64,000 nucleotides of DNA, taken from NCBI GenBank assembly GCA_965368085.1, contig CBDULP010000002.1, positions 124,001-188,000 on the forward strand. The letters run 5' to 3'. Shown piece by piece: positions 26,317 through 35,808 of this stretch (position 1 is the first letter of the stretch; every line of letters begins with the position of its first letter). A program made the position numbers and the translations under genes. The stretch is from Peptoclostridium sp965368085. Lineage in GTDB: Bacteria > Bacillota > Clostridia > Peptostreptococcales > Peptostreptococcaceae. Under the pieces are notes generated by a model. It saw only the letters and a list, made by a program, of their open reading frames with translations. It was not told the DNA's origin and ran no database searches.

Positions 26317-27189
26317 GTGAACTTTAAAAATGGAGCAGAGCTTGTACAAATGAGCAAGGACAGCGGGCTTTCAATGTCCAAGGTATGTATAGAAAGAGAA
26401 GTTGAAATTTCGTCGAGAAGTGAAGACGACATAGTTGAAGACATGAGAAAGAGTTACGATATAATGAGAAATGCGGTTAAAAAAGGCCAAAGTGAAGAAC
26501 TAAAATCCATGGGAGGGCTTATAGGCGGAGAAGCCAAAAAGCTCAATGACAGAATGAGCAAAAACAGGCCGGTATGTGGCGAAGTCATGTCAAAGGCTAT
26601 GAGTGCGGCTATGGGAGTCATGGAGGTTAATGCATCAATGGGGCTTATAGTGGCTGCGCCTACTGCCGGTTCTTGCGGAATTCTTCCGGGAGCTCTCATA
26701 ACTGTAGGGGATGAATTTGGAAAGAGCGATGAAGAGATAGTAAATGCAATGTTTGCCGCAGGTGCAGTGGGAATAATAATCACAAGAAATGCTACGGTTT
26801 CGGGTGCTGAAGGCGGATGTCAAGCCGAAACAGGAGCAGCTGCAGCAATGGCGGCTGCAGGAATAGTGGAGCTCATGGGTGGAAGCACTGAGCAAGCGCT
26901 TGACGCTGCGGCGATATGCCTTAAAAATGTAATGGGGCTTGTGTGCGATCCTATAGCGGGGCTTGTTGAGGCGCCTTGCCAGAAGAGAAATGCCATAGGC
27001 GTTGCCAATGCGCTTATAAGTGCGGAAATGGTTCTTGCGGGAGTTCCAAGCGTAATACCGTTTGATGAAGCTGTGCAGGCAATGTACGAGGTAGGAAGAA
27101 GGCTTCCTGTTGAACTTAGGGAAACGGCTCTTGGGGGAGCTGCAAGCACTCCTACGGGATGTATGCTATGTAAGCAGATATTCAGCTAA
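26317..27189 (+). CDS. sdaAA: L-serine ammonia-lyase, iron-sulfur-dependent, alpha subunit
   Basis: Catalytic subunit carrying the labile [4Fe-4S] cluster. Conserved segments PTAGSCGILPGALITVG, GAEGGCQAETGAAAAMAAAG, CDPIAGLVEAPCQKRNA and the C-terminal TGCMLCKQIF provide the cluster cysteines. 290 aa from the GTG at 26317, eight bases after AGAAGG; a GTG at 26308 overlaps that site. Together with sdaAB it ferments serine to pyruvate, fed by SstT. Confidence 0.96.
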   Translation: MNFKNGAELVQMSKDSGLSMSKVCIEREVEISSRSEDDIVEDMRKSYDIMRNAVKKGQSEELKSMGGLIGGEAKKLNDRMSKNRPVCGEVMSKAMSAAMGVMEVNASMGLIVAAPTAGSCGILPGALITVGDEFGKSDEEIVNAMFAAGAVGIIITRNATVSGAEGGCQAETGAAAAMAAAGIVELMGGSTEQALDAAAICLKNVMGLVCDPIAGLVEAPCQKRNAIGVANALISAEMVLAGVPSVIPFDEAVQAMYEVGRRLPVELRETALGGAASTPTGCMLCKQIFS

Positions 27190-27210
27190 TTGAAGAGAAT
27201 TATGTAAATA

Positions 27211-27243
27211 AAAGACCTCCAGATTTGAGCTGGAGGTCTTTTA
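27211..27243. terminator. terminator of sdaAB-sdaAA, probably bidirectional
   Basis: AAAGACCTCCAG (27211-27222) pairs with CTGGAGGTCTTT (27230-27241); flanking A and T runs serve both the serine dehydratase operon and the convergent gene at 27246. Confidence 0.9.
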
Positions 27244-27245
27244 TA

Positions 27246-27698
27246 CTATACCAATATTTTTTCTTGTTCTAAAGAAGTGCTTGATTCCACAATATCGTAT
27301 TTTTCAAAATCGGATAATTCGCTTTCAAGATCTGAACTAGCGGAGATTAGTATTTTGATTCCAAACTTATTAGAAAAGCTTTTAAGTTTTTCGAAGCAAG
27401 GCTTAAAATTGCCGGAGCAGTCAGGTATTATTTCTTTTATTCCATCCACATAAATTTTTTCAATATCATAATTTTCTCCTACCATCCCGCACAGGAAACC
27501 ATAGAAGGAGTCGATGCTATTGAGATTAAATTCGTTTGAGGGAATAAGCCGTATATCCCTATGTAGTTCATGCATATGCCTGTTGTCGCTGTCTATAAAG
27601 ACTATTTCTCCTTTTGAGTTCAAAATGTCCTTATTAGCCATTCGAATCATTCTTTTTGTCTTACCTGAGCCAGCCTTGCCTAGTAATAGTTTTACCAT
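27246..27698 (-). CDS. P-loop ATP-binding protein, unknown role
   Basis: 150 aa. Walker A GKAGSGKTKRM at residues 7-17 and hydrophobic strands VFIDSD and KIYVDGI; the remainder is not diagnostic. Similar small proteins are sometimes labelled PilT-like, without experimental support. I use the ATG at 27698, preceded by AAAGGAGGAG on the minus strand, rather than the longer frame. The gene lies 3' of and co-directional with dacF, but with about 100 bases between and no sign of coupling. Confidence 0.7.
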   Translation of the reverse strand: MVKLLLGKAGSGKTKRMIRMANKDILNSKGEIVFIDSDNRHMHELHRDIRLIPSNEFNLNSIDSFYGFLCGMVGENYDIEKIYVDGIKEIIPDCSGNFKPCFEKLKSFSNKFGIKILISASSDLESELSDFEKYDIVESSTSLEQEKILV

Positions 27699-27796
27699 TG
27701 GAATCTCCTCCTTTAAAAAATAAAAAATGGACTTATTATGAAAATTCCCCAAAAGACTTAGCTCTAAACAATAATGACAAAAAAGAGTCGATTTTG

Positions 27797-29116
27797 TTAA
27801 GAATAATATTTGTAATTGCTGCTTTTTTTTCTTCTTTTTTTCCTCAATATGTTGATATTGACAAATCTGACTATTAGACCTATGGATATTAAAGATACTG
27901 TCAGCATAAGCAGATACTTAATCAGTTTAAGCGCTATGTTTTTCGCCATGGCAAGAAGTGAAAGTGAATTCAAATCTGAAACGGATACGAGGTTTTCTGT
28001 GGATGAAAGTGTATCGGCCCTGTATATTTCGACATATCCAACTATATCACCTGTTTTAAGCGGCGGTTTTATATCCTCGTTCAGAACTACATTGTATTTT
28101 AGGTTTAGCGAATCTAGGGTCTGTCCGTTTTCCACCACGAATCCTACATCTTTGTCCAGAGAATATTGAAGCTTTTTCTCTTTTGAAAAAAATATATTTT
28201 TTTCTCCAAGTATCTTGTCTTTGGAAATATACTGCTCAAAATGATAGTTTTCAAAACCGAAGTCTATAAGGGTTCTTGAGTCAAGATATACATCTGAACC
28301 CTTGGCTTTTAATATTACCGATATGAGCCTCATTCCGTCTTTTTCACCAGAACTTATAAGGCAGTTTCCTGCGGCATTTGTATAGCCGGTTTTTATGCCG
28401 TCTATCAAATCATATTTTATATTGATCCACTGATTCCTGTAGTTTATCTGATGGCCGCCGCCGGTTCCCCAAAGGAACCTGTTTGAATTTTTGTAGACCC
28501 TCCATTCTGGAGTTTGCTCGGTTGGAGCCAGCTGGACATTAGTGGACTTTACTATCCTTCGAAACTCTTCGCGATTCATAGCTGCGCGTGCTATAAGGGC
28601 AAGGTCGTATGCGCTTGTATAGTGGTTTTCGTCTGGCATTCCATTCGGATTGTTAAAATGGGTGGTTTGGCAGCCAAGCTCTTTTGCCCTGCTGTTCATG
28701 AGATCCTTGAACTCATCAATAGAGCCGCCTATATGGTTTGCAAGGGCTACTGCGGCGTCATTCGCAGAATGTATGAGCATGAATTCGAGAAGCTGCCTTA
28801 CTGTAAATGATTCACCCTGCTTTATGTACATGCTGCTTCCGCCTACATATCCAAGGTCGTAATCTATATTTACCACTTCATCCAAGTTTTTGCAGTTCTC
28901 AAGGGTTAAAAGGGCGGTCATGACTTTTGTGGTAGACGCAGGATACATTTTTTTGAAGGCGTTTTTATTATATAGTATTTCTTTGGTTTTGTAGTCGATA
29001 AGAACTCCTGATTCACTTGTGATATCAGGCTGTGCAGGGACCTGTGCATTTGAAATGATAAGAGTTGAAAGTATTATTGATGCGGCCATTAAAATGGCAA
29101 AAAGCTTTTTCTTCAT
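27797..29116 (-). CDS. dacF: D-alanyl-D-alanine carboxypeptidase (DacF type)
   Basis: Penicillin-binding protein 5 type carboxypeptidase trimming peptidoglycan stem peptides. Signal peptide at residues 1-25 (LFAILMAASIILSTLIISNA), then SxxK motif PASTTKVM, SxN motif HSANDAAV and KTG motif DGIKTGYTNAAG. A C-terminal beta domain ends in a membrane helix (LLMLTVSLISIGLIVRFV) and a basic tail. 439 aa from ATG 29116; the longer open frame upstream is not coding. The 160 bases to comEA hold divergent expression signals. Confidence 0.94.
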   Translation of the reverse strand: MKKKLFAILMAASIILSTLIISNAQVPAQPDITSESGVLIDYKTKEILYNKNAFKKMYPASTTKVMTALLTLENCKNLDEVVNIDYDLGYVGGSSMYIKQGESFTVRQLLEFMLIHSANDAAVALANHIGGSIDEFKDLMNSRAKELGCQTTHFNNPNGMPDENHYTSAYDLALIARAAMNREEFRRIVKSTNVQLAPTEQTPEWRVYKNSNRFLWGTGGGHQINYRNQWINIKYDLIDGIKTGYTNAAGNCLISSGEKDGMRLISVILKAKGSDVYLDSRTLIDFGFENYHFEQYISKDKILGEKNIFFSKEKKLQYSLDKDVGFVVENGQTLDSLNLKYNVVLNEDIKPPLKTGDIVGYVEIYRADTLSSTENLVSVSDLNSLSLLAMAKNIALKLIKYLLMLTVSLISIGLIVRFVNINILRKKRRKKSSNYKYYS

Positions 29117-29278
29117 AAAATCTCTCCTGACTAGTGAATATGTGTGTCTTGGCGCGCTGCTTTTGGAATATATGACCGGCGCATTTTTGTGATTTATGCC
29201 ATGAAATCTTTTGAAAAAAGATAATTTTAGTATAACATATTTTGAAAAAATGGGTAATAAGCAAATGAGGTGATAAGA

Positions 29279-29920
29279 GTGGAGATTAAGATAGATAAGA
29301 ACAAAATACTTGCGGGAGTGCTTGTGATTATCATAATGGTTATTGCATTTAAAAACAATTCCCAAAGCAATGTCCACATGATAAGTTCTGAAAGCGAGCC
29401 AGCACAGGAAAATATTCAATCCGAGCGGAAAGAGGAGGGCGTTGAAGCCGGGATTGAATTTGAAGAGGAAAAAGCACCTTATATAAAGGTGTATATAAGC
29501 GGGGCGGTTGAAAACTACGGGGTGATAGAGATAAGTAGCGATGCTAGGCTTGTGGATGCTGTGGAAAAGCTTGGAGGGCTTACTCAGTATGCGGATGTGA
29601 ACAGAGTGAATCTGGCTCAAAAGCTCGAGGATGGGGGGCACTACATAGTGCCTAAAACAGGTGAAAATATTGGATATGCAGATGAAGGCCAGGCACAAGT
29701 TGGTGGAGCAAATGATATGGAGGATTCCAAAATAAACATAAATACTGCTGACGCAACCAGGCTGAAAGAGCTCCCGGGAATAGGTGATGCGATAGCACAA
29801 AGAATAATACAATACAGGGAGCAAAATGGAAAGTTCAAATCAATAGACCAGATTAAAGATGTCTCTGGAATAGGTGATAAGAAATTTGAGGGAATAAGTG
29901 ACATGATAAAAACGGAATAA
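29279..29920 (+). CDS. comEA: ComEA-like helix-hairpin-helix DNA-binding protein
   Basis: Membrane-anchored DNA receptor type protein. One N-terminal membrane helix (ILAGVLVIIIMVIAF), a linker rich in Glu/Ser, an SLBB-like domain (about residues 70-125: IKVYISGAVENYGVIEI) and a C-terminal tandem helix-hairpin-helix (INTADATRLKELPGIGDAIA). 213 aa from GTG 29279, whose ribosome binding site is GAGGTGAT; GTG 29270 lies inside that site. No other competence genes are in the window. Confidence 0.88.
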   Translation: MEIKIDKNKILAGVLVIIIMVIAFKNNSQSNVHMISSESEPAQENIQSERKEEGVEAGIEFEEEKAPYIKVYISGAVENYGVIEISSDARLVDAVEKLGGLTQYADVNRVNLAQKLEDGGHYIVPKTGENIGYADEGQAQVGGANDMEDSKININTADATRLKELPGIGDAIAQRIIQYREQNGKFKSIDQIKDVSGIGDKKFEGISDMIKTE

Positions 29921-30011
29921 AAAATATGTTTAGATTGATTTACATGAGGGAATAAAGTATACTGAAAACGTATAGATTTAAAATTTAAATCATTTGAAAG
30001 GAGATAGAATT

Positions 30012-30524
30012 ATGGATAAGAGAACAGGTGTAATAACAATGGGAGGAAATCCGCTAACGCTTGCAGGTAAAGAGGTTAAACCAGGTCAAAAGGCGCCGCA
30101 GTTTACGTCGGTAAAAAGGGACATGTCTCAATTCACTCTTGACGAGGTAAAGGGAAAAGTCAAGATAATAAGTGTGGTACCTTCCGTAGATACAAAGGTT
30201 TGTGAACTGCAGACCACGAGGTTCAATGAAGAGGCTTCACAGCTTGACGATACGGTTGTTATAACGACAAGCGTAGACCTTCCTTTTGCCCAGGATAGAT
30301 TTTGCTCTGCGCACGGAATAGACAATATATACGTCGTATCTGACCATAAGAATCTTTCTTTTGGAAAAAACTATGGTTTTGTAATAGACGAGCTTAGGCT
30401 TTTGAGCAGGGGCATAGTTGTAATTGACAAGGAAGATGTCATAAGATATGTAGAATATGTAAAAGAGGTTACTCAGCATCCGGATTACGACAGGGCCATA
30501 GAGGAGGCAAAAAAACTTCTATAG
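30012..30524 (+). CDS. tpx: thiol peroxidase Tpx (atypical 2-Cys peroxiredoxin)
   Basis: Reduces peroxides with thioredoxin. Peroxidatic cysteine in PSVDTKVCELQT (about residue 60; the usual PSVDTPVC has Lys in place of Pro) and resolving cysteine in AQDRFCSAHG (about residue 94). 170 aa from ATG 30012 with GAAAGGAGAT upstream. Both are Cys here, not selenocysteine, although the neighbouring SelD is a selenoprotein. Confidence 0.95.
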   Translation: MDKRTGVITMGGNPLTLAGKEVKPGQKAPQFTSVKRDMSQFTLDEVKGKVKIISVVPSVDTKVCELQTTRFNEEASQLDDTVVITTSVDLPFAQDRFCSAHGIDNIYVVSDHKNLSFGKNYGFVIDELRLLSRGIVVIDKEDVIRYVEYVKEVTQHPDYDRAIEEAKKLL

Positions 30525-30669
30525 ATATTAATTTTTTGAAAATAAAAAATTTTAATAACGAAACATACAATTAAACTTGTCTGCACACCAAAAGGATTGC
30601 ATATATTTGAATGTGCATCAAACTAGAGTCATTTAAGTATGTTTAAAGCGGAATAGAGAAAAAATTTAC

Positions 30670-30702
30670 AGACCCTTCCAATTCAGGCGGGGTCTTTTGC
30701 CT
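30670..30702 (+). terminator. hairpin between tpx and selD
   Basis: AGACCC (30670-30675) pairs with GGGTCT (30690-30695), followed by TTTGCCTTTTT. Moderate terminator. Confidence 0.6.
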
Positions 30703-30791
30703 TTTTATGCTCAGTATGCTATTTTTAAAGGCTTTCTTTTATGATATATTAGTATCTAGTGATGATTGAATAGAATATGGGAGTGATAAAT

Positions 30792-31832
30792 TTGAAGGGT
30801 AAAGAGATGAGACTTACTCAAATGGTTTCAGCATCAGGCTGAGCTGCGAAAATAGGGCCAGAGGATCTGGCAAAGGCGCTTTCACAGCTTACTCAGGTGA
30901 GCAATGAAAATCTTATAATAGGCTTTAATACTGCAGATGATGCTGCTGTATATAAATTAGACGAACAAAAGGCATTGATACAGACACTGGACTTTTTTAC
31001 GCCGGTTGTAGACGACCCATATCTTTTTGGGCAGATAGCAGCTACGAATTCCCTTTCCGACGTATACGCAATGGGAGGAAAGCCTATAGTTGCCATGAAT
31101 ATAGTTTGTTTCCCGTCATGCCATGACATGGGTGTTCTTGGACAGATATTAAAAGGCGGTTCCGACAAGGTTACAGAGTCAGGAGCAGTGCTTGTAGGAG
31201 GACATACGGTGGATGACAAGGAGCCTAAATACGGACTTTCTGTATCGGGGCTTGTACACCCTGACAAGGTTCTTGCTAACTCAAGTGCTAAAAAGGGGGA
31301 TGTGCTTATTCTTACAAAGCCTGTAGGGACAGGAATAGTAAATACGGGCATAAAGGCTGACATGGTTCAAAAGAGCACAGAAGAAGAGGCTGTAAAGATA
31401 ATGTCACATTTGAACAAGTACGCAGCAATGGCGTTTGACGACATAGCTGTAAATGCAGCTACAGACATAACTGGATTTGGATTTTTAGGCCATGCAATGG
31501 AAATGGCCAAGGGTTCTGACCTTACTATAGAGATAGACTCTTCAAAGGTGCCTATAATGTCAGAGGCGGAAGATCTTGCAAAAATGGGAATAATACCTGC
31601 TGGAATGTATAAAAACAGGAATTATATACAAAAAGACGTAAGGGCGGAAGGTGTAAAAGAGCATATAATGGATATACTTTATGACCCTCAAACCTCAGGA
31701 GGCCTTTTGGTTTCAGTACCACAGGAGCATGCGCAGGAGCTTGCGCAGAAGATGCTTCAAAGCGGAAGCCTTGCGGCAAGCATAGTTGGAAAAGTTGTAG
31801 GCAAGGAAGACAGCTATATAAGAGTGTTTTAG
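30792..31832 (+). CDS. selD: selenide, water dikinase SelD, itself a selenoprotein (UGA-Sec at codon 17)
   Basis: Makes selenophosphate from selenide and ATP. From TTG 30792 (GGAG nine bases upstream) the frame reads through TGA 30840-30842 in MVSASG-U-AAKIGPEDLAK, exactly the catalytic Cys/Sec site of SelD (SGUxxK), and continues without a break to 31832 with ATP-binding segments TADDAAVY and DFFTPVVDDPYLFGQIAATN. 346 aa including Sec. A hairpin suited to SelB recognition follows the UGA. An ATG at 30807 is an alternative start. Annotation pipelines will tend to truncate this gene to GTG 30897. Confidence 0.95.
30857..30871 (+). promoter_or_regulatory. candidate bacterial SECIS hairpin in selD mRNA
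   Basis: GCCAGA (30857-30862), GGA loop, TCTGGC (30866-30871): a perfect 6-bp stem starting 15 bases after the UGA, with G in the apical loop, at the distance expected for SelB-bound elements. Confidence 0.7.
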
Positions 31833-31898
31833 ATTTAAGCAAACCGTCATAAAGAGTCATTTGAGTTTTGGATTGGTTAATTTTTATAGAACAGATCT

Positions 31899-31931
31899 AT
31901 TAATGAGGCTTTTGTAGCCTCATTAATTTTT
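31899..31931 (+). terminator. terminator after selD
   Basis: ATTAATGAGGCT (31899-31910) pairs with AGCCTCATTAAT (31916-31927), followed by TTTT. It separates selD from selA, which therefore should have its own promoter (a TATAAT is at about 31981). Confidence 0.88.
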
Positions 31932-32028
31932 GCTGTGTACATATATGTCAGTACAAGTAGTTCTTGTGGTATATTAATGGTATATAATTAAAAAAAGAAA
32001 ATATTATTCAAAGGAGTGCAATATATAA

Positions 32029-33432
32029 ATGGATAGAAGAAAACTTTTTGCAAATCTGCCTTCAGTGGACAAAATGCTGGGCCATCCAGGCGTTATAGAG
32101 CTCGAAAGCCAGTATCCAAGGACTTTGTTGGTTGACATCATAAGGGCGGAAATAGACGGATGCAGGAAAAAAATACTAAGCCTTACTGAAGAGGAAATGG
32201 GAGGCTTCAGCATTGAAATTGACGAGCTGGTTCAAAATGTAAAAAATAATCTTGAAAAAGAGTATGCCCTAAACCTTACAAGGGTTATAAACGCTTCGGG
32301 AGTGGTTGTCCATACAAACCTCGGAAGGTCTCCTCTTTCAGAAGAAATAAAGGAAGACATGTGGGAAATAGCATCGAGGTATTCAAATCTTGAGTATAAT
32401 ATCCAAAGCGGAGCGAGGGGTTCGAGATATTCTCACCTTGAAGACATAATAAGAAAGATCACAGGGGCGGAAGACGTGCTTGTGGTAAATAACAATGCGG
32501 CTGCTGTAATGCTTGTTCTTAGCACTATGGCAAAAGGAAAAGAAGTAATAACTTCAAGGGGAGAGCTTGTTGAAATAGGAGGCTCTTTCAGGATACCTAG
32601 GGTTATGGAAGAGAGTGGAGCCAAGCTTGTAGAGGTTGGAACCACAAATAAGACATATGCAGTAGACTATGAAGATGCAATAACTGAAGACACAGGAGCT
32701 CTTTTGAAGGTTCACACAAGCAACTACAGGGTTGTGGGCTTTACAGACACGCCTGGACTAAGGGAGCTTAAGGACCTTGGCGAAAAACACGACATCCCTG
32801 TAATAGAGGACCTTGGAAGCGGCCTTTTTGTAGACCTTTCAAAATACGGCATAACTTACGAGCCAACTGTTATGGATTCTCTGAAAAACGGAGCAGACGT
32901 AGTTACATTCAGCGGGGACAAGATACTTGGAGGGCCGCAGGCAGGAATAATAGTGGGCAAGAAGGAATATATAGAAAAGATGAAGAAAAACCAGCTTACA
33001 AGGGCCCTCAGGGTCGACAAGCTTATAATATGCGCGCTTGAAGCCACTATGAGACTTTACCTTGAAGAAGAGACTGCACTTAAGAAAGTGCCTACACTTA
33101 GAATGCTGACATACAAGATAGAAGAGATTGAGGAAAAGGCAGAAAGACTTTATTCGCTTATAGAAGAGGCTCAAATAAAGGCCGACGTTAAAATAGAAAC
33201 GGGCTATTCTCAGGTTGGGGGAGGGTCTCTTCCACTTGAAAGGTTAGAAAGCAGGGTCATATCAATAGTTCCAAATAACATGAGCGTTTCAAAGCTTGAA
33301 GAAGAGATGAGGCTTTCGGATGATCATGTGGTTGCAAGAATATATGATGAAAAATATGTGCTTGACGTTAGGACTCTTTTTGACGAGGAATTTGAAATAG
33401 TATGTGACAGACTAAAAAAAATACTTGGATAG
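32029..33432 (+). CDS. selA: L-seryl-tRNA(Sec) selenium transferase
   Basis: PLP enzyme converting Ser-tRNA-Sec to Sec-tRNA-Sec with selenophosphate from SelD. 467 aa, full length. The PLP lysine is in TFSGDKILGGPQAG (about residue 290), with NASGVVVHTNLGRSPLS and VNNNAAAVMLVL upstream. It precedes selB by nine bases, so selA-selB is one unit. Confidence 0.97.
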   Translation: MDRRKLFANLPSVDKMLGHPGVIELESQYPRTLLVDIIRAEIDGCRKKILSLTEEEMGGFSIEIDELVQNVKNNLEKEYALNLTRVINASGVVVHTNLGRSPLSEEIKEDMWEIASRYSNLEYNIQSGARGSRYSHLEDIIRKITGAEDVLVVNNNAAAVMLVLSTMAKGKEVITSRGELVEIGGSFRIPRVMEESGAKLVEVGTTNKTYAVDYEDAITEDTGALLKVHTSNYRVVGFTDTPGLRELKDLGEKHDIPVIEDLGSGLFVDLSKYGITYEPTVMDSLKNGADVVTFSGDKILGGPQAGIIVGKKEYIEKMKKNQLTRALRVDKLIICALEATMRLYLEEETALKKVPTLRMLTYKIEEIEEKAERLYSLIEEAQIKADVKIETGYSQVGGGSLPLERLESRVISIVPNNMSVSKLEEEMRLSDDHVVARIYDEKYVLDVRTLFDEEFEIVCDRLKKILG

Positions 33433-33441
33433 GGGTGCTGT

Positions 33442-35322
33442 ATGAAAAACATAATAATAGGAACAGCCGGTCATATAGACCATGGAAAGACTACACTTAT
33501 AAAAGCGCTTACTGGAAAAGAGACAGACAGGCTTAAAGAGGAGAAAAAAAGGGGGATATCGATAGATCTTGGCTTCACCTATTTTGATCTTCCGAGCGGT
33601 AAAAGGGCAGGTATAATAGATGTTCCGGGGCACGAAAAATTCGTAAAGAACATGCTTGCGGGAGTCCACGGCATGGACGTTGTGCTGCTTGTGGTTGCGG
33701 CGGACGAGGGTGTAATGCCCCAGACTCTTGAGCACCTTGAGATACTGAACTTCCTCGACATAAAAAAGGGTCTTGTAGTAATAACAAAGGCCGACACTGT
33801 TGATGAGGAGTTCAAGGAGCTTGTAAAGGAAGAAATAATGGAGAAGCTTGAGGGAACATTCCTTGAGGATGCGGAGATAATGGAAGTCGACTCAATAAGC
33901 AAAACTGGAATACCTGAGCTTTCGGAGAAGATAGACGTTATTACAGAGGGACTTGGCGAAAAGAATCTGGAGGCCAATCCAAGGCTCAGCATAGACAGGA
34001 CATTCAGCATAAAGGGATTTGGAACTGTCGTGACGGGTACGCTCATGGAAGGCAAGATGAACGTAGACGACGAGATGATGATATACCCAAAAGAGATAAA
34101 GACCAAGATAAGAAGTGTTCAGGTGCACGGAGAGTCCCAAAAGACCGCATATGCGGGGCAAAGGGTTGCGATAAACCTTGCGAACGTCAAGGTTGAGGAG
34201 ATTGAAAGGGGCGACGTTCTGGCAAAGCCTAATTCAATGAGCAGCTCGATGATGATAGATGTAAAGCTGAAGATAATCAAAAACACCGAAAGAAGCCTTA
34301 AGTATTGGGACAGGGTGAGAGTATACCATGGAGCAAAAGAGATACTTGCAAGGGTTGCCCTTATAGACAGGGAAGAACTTTCAGCTGGTGAAGAGTGCTA
34401 CTGCCAGCTTAGGCTTGAAGATTATATAGTGGCGAAAAAAGACGATAGGTTTGTAATAAGGTTCTATTCTCCTATGGAGACCATAGGAGGGGGAATGATA
34501 CTTGATACAAACCCTAAAAAGCACAAGAGATACGATGAAGAAATAATAAACACGCTTACAATGAAAGAAAGCGGAGATGTGGACTATGTAGTGGAAGAAA
34601 ACATAAGAAGCAATTCGTCTCAATACCCGGGCATAAAGGAGATTGCAAAGCAGCTTGGTGAAAGCGAAGAAAAGCTGGCGGATGTAATACAGGCTCTTTG
34701 CAGTGAAAATAAAGTAGTGAACATAAACGGCTCATACATTCACAGCCAGCACTATGGAAAGCTCAAGGAAAAAGCGATTAAGGTACTGGGCGAATTCCAC
34801 TCGAGCAACAGGCTGAAAAAGGGAATGGTGAAGGAAGAGTTAAGATCAAGGGTTGAAAGCAAGCTAAAGAGCAAGGATTTTGACGCTCTTATTGACATTA
34901 TGAAGGGAGACGGCGACATAAAAATAGTTGAAAACACTGTTTCGCTGTCTGATTTCAATGTGGTGTTTAGCGACAAGGACATCCAGATAAAAAATGAAAT
35001 AGAAAAGGGCATAAAGTCAGGTGGGTACGCGCCCCCTGTGGTTTCAGAGCTGACAGGCGGAAGGGAAGAATATACACAGGTGCTTGAAGCTCTTGTAGGA
35101 GATACACTTGTGAGGGTTTCAGACGAGGTTGTATACTACAAGGAAGACTATCAAAATGCTGTGGAGTCTGTAAAGGCCCATATAAGCTCAAATGGAGAAA
35201 TAACCCTTGCGGAGTTCAGGGACATGATAAGTGCGAGCAGAAAATATGCAATGCTTCTGCTTGAGGATTTTGACAGAAACAAAATAACTAAGAGGGTTGG
35301 AGAAAAAAGGGTGCTGTTTTAG
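33442..35322 (+). CDS. selB: selenocysteine-specific elongation factor SelB
   Basis: GTPase delivering Sec-tRNA to UGA codons marked by a SECIS element. G1 GTAGHIDHGKTTL at the N-terminus, G3 DVPGHEKFVKNML, G4 TKAD, three beta-barrel domains, then a C-terminal series of winged helices (about residues 400-626) that bind the SECIS RNA. 626 aa is the usual length. With selA, selD and the tRNA-Sec gene 377 bases downstream this completes the decoding pathway. Confidence 0.97.
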   Translation: MKNIIIGTAGHIDHGKTTLIKALTGKETDRLKEEKKRGISIDLGFTYFDLPSGKRAGIIDVPGHEKFVKNMLAGVHGMDVVLLVVAADEGVMPQTLEHLEILNFLDIKKGLVVITKADTVDEEFKELVKEEIMEKLEGTFLEDAEIMEVDSISKTGIPELSEKIDVITEGLGEKNLEANPRLSIDRTFSIKGFGTVVTGTLMEGKMNVDDEMMIYPKEIKTKIRSVQVHGESQKTAYAGQRVAINLANVKVEEIERGDVLAKPNSMSSSMMIDVKLKIIKNTERSLKYWDRVRVYHGAKEILARVALIDREELSAGEECYCQLRLEDYIVAKKDDRFVIRFYSPMETIGGGMILDTNPKKHKRYDEEIINTLTMKESGDVDYVVEENIRSNSSQYPGIKEIAKQLGESEEKLADVIQALCSENKVVNINGSYIHSQHYGKLKEKAIKVLGEFHSSNRLKKGMVKEELRSRVESKLKSKDFDALIDIMKGDGDIKIVENTVSLSDFNVVFSDKDIQIKNEIEKGIKSGGYAPPVVSELTGGREEYTQVLEALVGDTLVRVSDEVVYYKEDYQNAVESVKAHISSNGEITLAEFRDMISASRKYAMLLLEDFDRNKITKRVGEKRVLF

Positions 35323-35343
35323 GCCGAATTATATTATATAGCA

Positions 35344-35388
35344 AATGCATGCGGGGTGTTAATCTGTTAACACCCCACATGCATTTTG
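35344..35388 (+). terminator. terminator of selA-selB
   Basis: Core stem GGGGTGTTAA (35353-35362) with TTAACACCCC (35367-35376), extended by AATGCAT (35344-35350) with ATGCATT (35379-35385), then TTTGTT. From 35389 to 35625 no feature is seen. Confidence 0.88.
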
Positions 35389-35625
35389 TTAAAATTTTAT
35401 ACTAATACCCCGAAATATTTCGATGTAAACAAAAATAGCTCTATACTAAATCGGCATAAAAAATATGTTCTTATGTGAAAAACAAAAAAAATAATTATTG
35501 CTATTTTGAGTCCAAAATGATGAATCTATTCATATGATTGATGCTGAAATAGGAGTTTTAAGCGGCTGATATCAATGGGTAGAGCGGTTTTTGAATAAAT
35601 ATATAAAAAAATGAATAAAAAAGTG

Positions 35626-35654
35626 TTGAATATCAAAAAAACCTATGTTATACT
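35626..35654 (+). promoter_or_regulatory. promoter of the tRNA-Sec gene
   Basis: TTGAAT (35626-35631), 17-bp spacer, TATACT (35649-35654); start predicted about 38 bases ahead of the mature 5' end. Confidence 0.7.
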
Positions 35655-35698
35655 ATAAAAGTCCTCGAGAGGAGGGCGAACAAAAACAAACAACATAT

Positions 35699-35795
35699 GG
35701 GAGTAGATGAGTGCTGGTGTGCTCTCTGGTCTTCAAAACCAGTACGGGGGGTTAAGAGCCTCCTGGGTGGGTTCGATTCCCACGTATTCCCGCCA
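35699..35795 (+). tRNA. selC: tRNA-Sec (anticodon TCA)
   Basis: 97 nt including encoded CCA. The acceptor arm GGGAGTA pairs with TATTCCC; the anticodon loop CTTCAAA reads UGA; the T arm is GTGGG/CCCAC with TTCGATT; and the long extra arm (GGGGGG..CCTCC, about 35744-35764) is the hallmark of tRNA-Sec. Short D region GATGAGTGCTGG. It completes the selD-selA-selB-selC set. Confidence 0.97.
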
Positions 35796-35808
35796 ATATA
35801 GCTATAAT

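Noticed and set aside
27797..29824. 675-aa reading of the dacF frame
   Set aside because: The extra 236 residues upstream of ATG 29116 lie opposite comEA and have no family features; DacF with its signal peptide starts at 29116.
30897..31832. SelD starting at GTG 30897
   Set aside because: This omits the catalytic loop; the frame is continuous upstream through a TGA in a standard SelD Sec context.
33575..34106. Long minus-strand open frames opposite selB and other genes
   Set aside because: They are antisense shadows of strongly supported coding genes, without ribosome binding sites or protein family features.
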